A stretch of DNA of 42,850 nucleotides from a virus, in IMG/VR virus record IMGVR_UViG_3300025131_000093, positions 1-42,850 of that record; one strand, given 5' to 3'. Below are positions 40,504 through 42,850 of the stretch, piece by piece. Every line of letters begins with the position of its first letter. The first letter of the stretch is position 1. The notes beneath the pieces are model-generated. The model ran no database searches, had not been told where the DNA came from, and was given only the letters and a program-made list of their open reading frames with translations. The position numbers and the translations under genes were made by a program.

Positions 40504-40668
40504 ATGACCTTTAGATCGAAAGCATACGCGGTTCACGCGACGCCACCGGATTCAGTATTGGGCGATCGAGTGAATCGTTTTTCTATGTTATTCGTAGCCA
40601 AGCGCACAGCCGTCCTTCGGAAGAAGGCCGGCTTTTTGCGTGTATGGATTGGTGAAGCACCCAGGTAA
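40504..40668 (+). CDS. Possible small basic protein (54 aa)
   Basis: ATG 40504 with AGAGG six bases upstream, downstream of the promoter at 40430. MTFRSKAYAVHATPPDSVLG is followed by a basic segment (FVAKRTAVLRKKAGFLRVW): eleven Lys/Arg and only three acidic residues. The frame contains two terminator-like hairpins (40549-40582 and 40608-40637), which argues either for attenuation within the gene or for the segment being a structured RNA and not coding. A hairpin GTATG...CATAC surrounds the start codon. Confidence 0.35.
   Translation: MTFRSKAYAVHATPPDSVLGDRVNRFSMLFVAKRTAVLRKKAGFLRVWIGEAPR
40608..40637 (+). terminator. Terminator-like hairpin with five T
   Basis: AGCCG, a one-base mismatch, CCTTC, loop GGAA, GAAGG, mismatch, CGGCT, then TTTTTG. 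A 10-bp stem on the plus strand that could end transcripts from the promoter at 40430. A weaker one (GATTCA...TGAATC then TTTTT) lies at 40549-40582. Confidence 0.6.
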
Positions 40669-40832
40669 CTCGCTGTAAAATCGAGAATAAGGGTCGGCAT
40701 GCGGGACTGACGACCGAAAACATTCGCCGCCGTATCGGGAACGAAACTCCGCGCCCCTTCAGCGATTGGGGCAGAATCCACAGGAAAGCCCAGGATTCCC
40801 ACAAGGGATAGGCCCAGGTTGGATTCGACAAC
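40669..40832. other. Non-coding gap
   Basis: No supported gene. It holds a GCGCCCC...GGGGC inverted repeat near 40751-40773 but no clear promoter. The open frames on the minus strand here lack a ribosome binding site and read like random sequence. Confidence 0.5.
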
Positions 40833-40864
40833 AAAAAACCCTCCGGACTCGAAAGTCCAGAGGG
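40833..40864 (-). terminator. Terminator of the right-hand minus-strand operon
   Basis: Minus strand: CCCTCTGGACT, loop TTCG, AGTCCGGAGGG (40864-40839, one mismatch), then TTTTTT (40838-40833). It would stop transcripts from the genes at 42490-41130 as well as any short transcript from 40938. Confidence 0.85.
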
Positions 40865-40886
40865 CAGTGGGGAGAGATCGAACAAC

Positions 40887-40943
40887 CTACGTCAAGGTCG
40901 TTATTCAAAAGTATCGCACAACTTTAACTCTACGTCAAGGTCG
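40887..40943. repeat. 14-base direct repeat CTACGTCAAGGTCG, two copies
   Basis: Copies at 40887-40900 and 40930-40943, 43 bases apart (about four helical turns), in a non-coding region. The complement contains TTGACG, so each could also be a -35 box. The second copy has GATACT 17 bases downstream on the minus strand. The repeats may be operator sites or short iterons. Confidence 0.65.
40910..40938 (-). promoter_or_regulatory. Promoter-like sequence inside the repeat region
   Basis: Minus strand: TTGACG (40938-40933), 17-base spacer, GATACT (40915-40910, four of six). A transcript starting near 40903 would reach the terminator at 40833 after only about 70 bases, so a small RNA is possible. 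Equally, the -35 match may just be part of the direct repeat. Confidence 0.4.
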
Positions 40944-41129
40944 GAGCTACCTCAATGCTCGGGGACGGGGGACATAGGTGTGCCAGAATCTACTTCAAAT
41001 TCAGGTCGATGACACGAATCGCGCTGAACCTAATGATTTCCCGCAAAAAGTGTCACTATGCATCGGGAACAGCAATCCGTGACGCCCCACACCCCGCCTT
41101 ATATGACGGTCCCTTCCCCGATTCCAAAG
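40944..41129. other. Non-coding gap after the 70-aa gene
   Basis: Downstream (3') region of the right-hand minus-strand operon. I see no gene with a ribosome binding site on either strand and no strong hairpin. It would form a long 3' untranslated stretch before the terminator at 40833-40864. Confidence 0.45.
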
Positions 41130-41342
41130 TCAACCCCGCGCATCAATGATCGGCGACATACACAACTTCCGCTCGATCTCGCGACAGTTTTCCTCGATGA
41201 CTTTACTCCACGACAGATCGCCGTTCTTCATCTGGTGGATCTCAAACAGACTGAGCGAGATACGAACGTCGCAGTGATACTCAGCCTTGCACCCCGTCAA
41301 TCGCCAAGACTTCCCATTGAAGTCATAAATCTCAACACTCAT
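41130..41342 (-). CDS. Small hypothetical protein (70 aa)
   Basis: ATG 41342 overlaps the HNH gene stop by four bases (ATGA). MSVEIYDFNGKSWRLTGCKA, then EYHCDVRISLSLFEIHQMKN suggests a beta-hairpin followed by a charged helix (SKVIEENCREIERKLCMSP). Last gene of the operon. Function unknown. Confidence 0.65.
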   Translation of the reverse strand: MSVEIYDFNGKSWRLTGCKAEYHCDVRISLSLFEIHQMKNGDLSWSKVIEENCREIERKLCMSPIIDARG

Positions 41343-41734
41343 CGACGATGCCCCCTGTGATACGAACCGTGACAACGATGACACAACACTGTGACATCAG
41401 TTGCCATCGACTCATCAAACCAATGACGATAATTACGATGATGAACTACCAACTTCTTAACCTTCATCTCCCAATCAGAAGTCCTACCCGCCTCGCACAA
41501 AACGCACGAACCAAAATACTGAATCGCCGACTTCTTCAGAGACTTGAACCACTCCGTCGCCTCATACTTCTTCCGATCCCGCGCTTCCGGCTTGTTCTTC
41601 GACGCCAACAGCCTTAGAACCACCGCCTGGTCCAGACCCTGCGACAAGCCCTCCACGAAGGGGTCCTTCTCCGGCCTCCGGAACTCCGGATCGTCCAACT
41701 TCACCGTCCTCGGCCTCCCCTTCCGACGATTCAT
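41339..41734 (-). CDS. HNH endonuclease (131 aa)
   Basis: ATG 41734 with AAGGAG five bases upstream. The N-terminal half is basic and helical. From residue 77 it has a zinc-type HNH module: CVLC (C77, C80), LVVHHRNYRHWFD (H98, H99, N101), then LCHRCHGSYH (C118, C121, H122, H126). The DNA-cutting His is expected in the VHH motif. Phage HNH enzymes of this kind may be homing nucleases or partners of the packaging terminase; here it is not next to the terminase genes but is in the neighbouring operon. It shares bases with an overlapping gene at 41562-41903. Confidence 0.82.
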   Translation of the reverse strand: MNRRKGRPRTVKLDDPEFRRPEKDPFVEGLSQGLDQAVVLRLLASKNKPEARDRKKYEATEWFKSLKKSAIQYFGSCVLCEAGRTSDWEMKVKKLVVHHRNYRHWFDESMATDVTVLCHRCHGSYHRGHRR

Positions 41735-41903
41735 AGAATCTCCTTTCCAAAAACTCGACCCTGCCGTGAAGCTGTACCAACATTTCCGACAACTCCGCCA
41801 TACCCTCAAAACAGAAAACGATCAACGGCTCCGTTTTCAACATCCGAATCTGCCCCTTCGTTTCGGCCAACTCCCGCTGAAACTTCTGAATCACCTCGAC
41901 CAT
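41562..41903 (-). CDS. Overlapping coiled-coil hypothetical protein (113 aa)
   Basis: ATG 41903 with GGGAG eight bases upstream. The first 60 residues form a plausible coiled coil (MVEVIQKFQRELAETKGQIR; GMAELSEMLVQLHGRVEFLE). The rest is Gly/Glu-rich low complexity, where it overlaps the HNH gene in another frame by about 170 bases. It also overlaps the preceding gene by 98 bases. Either it is a real heavily overlapping gene or only its first part is functional. Confidence 0.4.
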   Translation of the reverse strand: MVEVIQKFQRELAETKGQIRMLKTEPLIVFCFEGMAELSEMLVQLHGRVEFLERRFYESSEGEAEDGEVGRSGVPEAGEGPLRGGLVAGSGPGGGSKAVGVEEQAGSAGSEEV

Positions 41904-42075
41904 TCTCGAACTCCCTCAGTGAACGCTCTATCGCCAACTTCTGCTGCCAAGCACCCGCAAACGTCTTATGACCCTCGCGCGGATTCGATGCCATCGGAAA
42001 ACCACTGTCCAATACAAAGAACCGGGTCTGCTCCCCATTAGCGCCCGCTCGCACCGACCTTACTTCAAATGCCAT
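41806..42075 (-). CDS. Hypothetical protein (89 aa)
   Basis: ATG 42075 with AGGAAGG six bases upstream, overlapping the preceding stop by 11 bases. MAFEVRSVRAGANGEQTRFF, then VLDSGFPMASNPREGHKTFA reads as strands, followed by a helix (WQQKLAIERSLREFENGRGD). The last 30 residues are Gly/Asp-rich and lie in the overlap with the 113-aa frame. No family recognised. Confidence 0.6.
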   Translation of the reverse strand: MAFEVRSVRAGANGEQTRFFVLDSGFPMASNPREGHKTFAGAWQQKLAIERSLREFENGRGDSEVSAGVGRNEGADSDVENGAVDRFLF

Positions 42076-42490
42076 CACCGCCTTCCTCTCCAGACGCCGA
42101 CTCACCAGTTACCAACGGCTCCACCAAATTCAAATTCAGAACACGCTCAACCTCATTCAACCGAACCGACAAACGCTCGATCACCACCCCAAACTTCTCA
42201 ACAGCATCCATCCGATCCTGGATAGCATCAACAAACGAAGCCGTAAACTCGTCCACATACTTCATCCTCCCCAACACCTTCTCAAAATTTCGATCGCATA
42301 TCTCCATCGACCGAATCAAGTCCTTCACGAACCTCAGCAACGTCCCATCCACAGGCGGATTCTCTGCCACCCACGCCCGAAATACCGACGCACTACTCGT
42401 CAACGCATCCTTACCACCATCACCCGAACCACCCACCAACGCCTTGCCCTCCCCTGACTTCTCCATCCTACGACGCTCCTTCCGATTCAT
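42065..42490 (-). CDS. Hypothetical helical protein (141 aa)
   Basis: ATG 42490 with GGGAGG five bases upstream. MNRKERRRMEKSGEGKALVG is very basic; then a helical core (LRFVKDLIRSMEICDRNFEK; MKYVDEFTASFVDAIQDRMD) and a coiled segment (IERLSVRLNEVERVLNLNLV). A basic head plus coiled coil suggests an oligomer that may bind nucleic acid. The start lies 23 bases inside the end of the junction gene. Function unknown. Confidence 0.65.
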   Translation of the reverse strand: MNRKERRRMEKSGEGKALVGGSGDGGKDALTSSASVFRAWVAENPPVDGTLLRFVKDLIRSMEICDRNFEKVLGRMKYVDEFTASFVDAIQDRMDAVEKFGVVIERLSVRLNEVERVLNLNLVEPLVTGESASGEEGGDGI

Positions 42491-42850
42491 CACTACCTCC
42501 CTGTGAACGACGATCTCGCATCATAGCTTCCCTGGCAACATCACCACCTTCGCTCGTTTCCTCCGTGAACTCCGCATCCTCTATCACTTCGTGACCCCCA
42601 ATATTATCAGAAAATCGTCCGTGGGGTGGTTCCATAGTCTCCCTTCCCCTCCCCCCGGGGGCCGCGCCGTCGCGTGGGTGGGGGGGGGGTTCGCGCTCCT
42701 GACGTGGACCAGGGTCTGCGCCGCTGACTCTGGCCTGGATCAACGCAGTCCGGATCGAGTCAAGCCGATCGGCGAATGACGCCGGCTCCTGGGTGCTGTC
42801 CTGGGCGCCGGATCCCTGGCCTGGGCTGTCCTGGGCGCTACGATCGCCGC
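42468..42850 (-). CDS. Junction-spanning hypothetical protein, C-terminal part
   Basis: Continuation of the gene that starts at 572, open at the right edge of the window; 42670-42850 duplicates the left end. After a proline run (GAA followed by CCC codons, from the G10 tract) the tail contains PPHGRFSDNIGGHEVIEDAE and ends in an acidic, serine- and glycine-rich stretch with stop at 42468. The stop lies 23 bases inside the next gene, so the two are probably translationally coupled. The low-complexity C-terminus suggests a disordered tail. Function unknown. Confidence 0.7.
   Translation of the reverse strand, partial: GDRSAQDSPGQGSGAQDSTQEPASFADRLDSIRTALIQARVSGADPGPRQEREPPPHPRDGAAPGGRGRETMEPPHGRFSDNIGGHEVIEDAEFTEETSEGGDVAREAMMRDRRSQGGSDESEGAS
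42670..42850. repeat. Terminal direct repeat, right copy
   Basis: Second copy of the 181-base terminal repeat, offset 42669 from the left copy. The two differences fall in adjacent codons of the junction gene on the minus strand: one is silent (GGT/GGC) and one is Thr to Ser (ACC/AGC). Selection on the protein is therefore compatible with both versions being real variants. Confidence 0.9.

Noticed and set aside
40300-40536. Minus-strand 78-codon frame with EET repeats
   Set aside because: No ribosome binding site, no minus-strand promoter upstream, and it is antisense to a strong promoter-terminator unit; the EET pattern follows from the GTTTC(T/C)TC repeats on the other strand.
40533-40802. 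Minus-strand 89-codon frame
   Set aside because: GTG start without ribosome binding site, random-looking product, and it overlaps plus-strand terminators and the 54-codon frame.
40864-40900. tRNA-like 3' end on the minus strand (GTTCGATC followed by CTCTCCCCACTG and a terminator)
   Set aside because: The T-arm does not pair (two mismatches and one G-U in five), no D-arm or anticodon arm lies upstream at correct distance, and there is no integrase, so it is neither a tRNA nor a good attachment site.
1-42850. Temperate phage modules, CRISPR arrays, retroelement (DGR) and insertion sequences
   Set aside because: No integrase, spaced repeat array, reverse transcriptase or transposase could be found; the helix-turn-helix protein alone is not enough to call lysogeny.

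Overview
The window is an essentially complete genome of a tailed double-stranded DNA bacteriophage, most likely a short-tailed (podovirus-type) virulent phage. Evidence: a packaging motor, a portal protein, a scaffold and HK97-type capsid pair, tail-nozzle-like proteins, a very large ejection-type virion protein, a fibre, an endolysin and a phage recombination pair (ERF annealing protein plus Cas4/RecB-like exonuclease). I see no integrase, DNA polymerase, helicase or RNA polymerase, and no rRNA or tRNA. The host cannot be named. Sigma70-like promoters, AGGAGG ribosome binding sites and Sec signal peptides suggest an ordinary, probably Gram-negative, bacterium. The last 181 bases repeat the first 181 with two mismatches. 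A 257-codon minus-strand gene reads in frame across the join, so the molecule is circular or circularly permuted, with about 42,669 unique bases.

Layout. (1) 1-572 plus 42850-40833, minus strand: the junction gene, four small genes and an HNH endonuclease, ending at a terminator at 40833-40864. (2) 573-841: regulatory region with an inverted repeat, a promoter and part of a very dense CCTGG motif cluster. (3) 842-4983, plus strand: about fourteen small, tightly packed early genes, mostly of unknown function, including a zinc-ribbon-like protein and a possible ribbon-helix-helix protein. Two intergenic gaps carry an identical 28-base hairpin. A bidirectional terminator at 5003-5037 closes this operon. 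(4) 8198-5087, minus strand: recombination operon with its own promoter. (5) 35496-8205, minus strand: portal, scaffold, capsid, tail, fibre and ejection genes, ending at a terminator at 8205-8238. Its 5' leader holds a strong terminator hairpin directly before the portal gene. (6) 40257-35493, minus strand: packaging and lysis operon. (7) 40150-41130: a roughly 1 kb region with little coding, several promoters on both strands and strong terminators.

Most notable observations. The large terminase is encoded as two separate polypeptides, an ATPase (38268-39368) and an RNase H-like nuclease (36746-37570), with a membrane protein and an M15-type endolysin gene between them. A TGTGAGA(T/C)TA element recurs at three promoters and suggests one phage-wide regulator. 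The 40.26-40.64 kb region looks like a small-RNA or attenuator locus. The fibre and its neighbour both start with clear Sec signal peptides, which is unexpected for a cytoplasmically assembled virion part.
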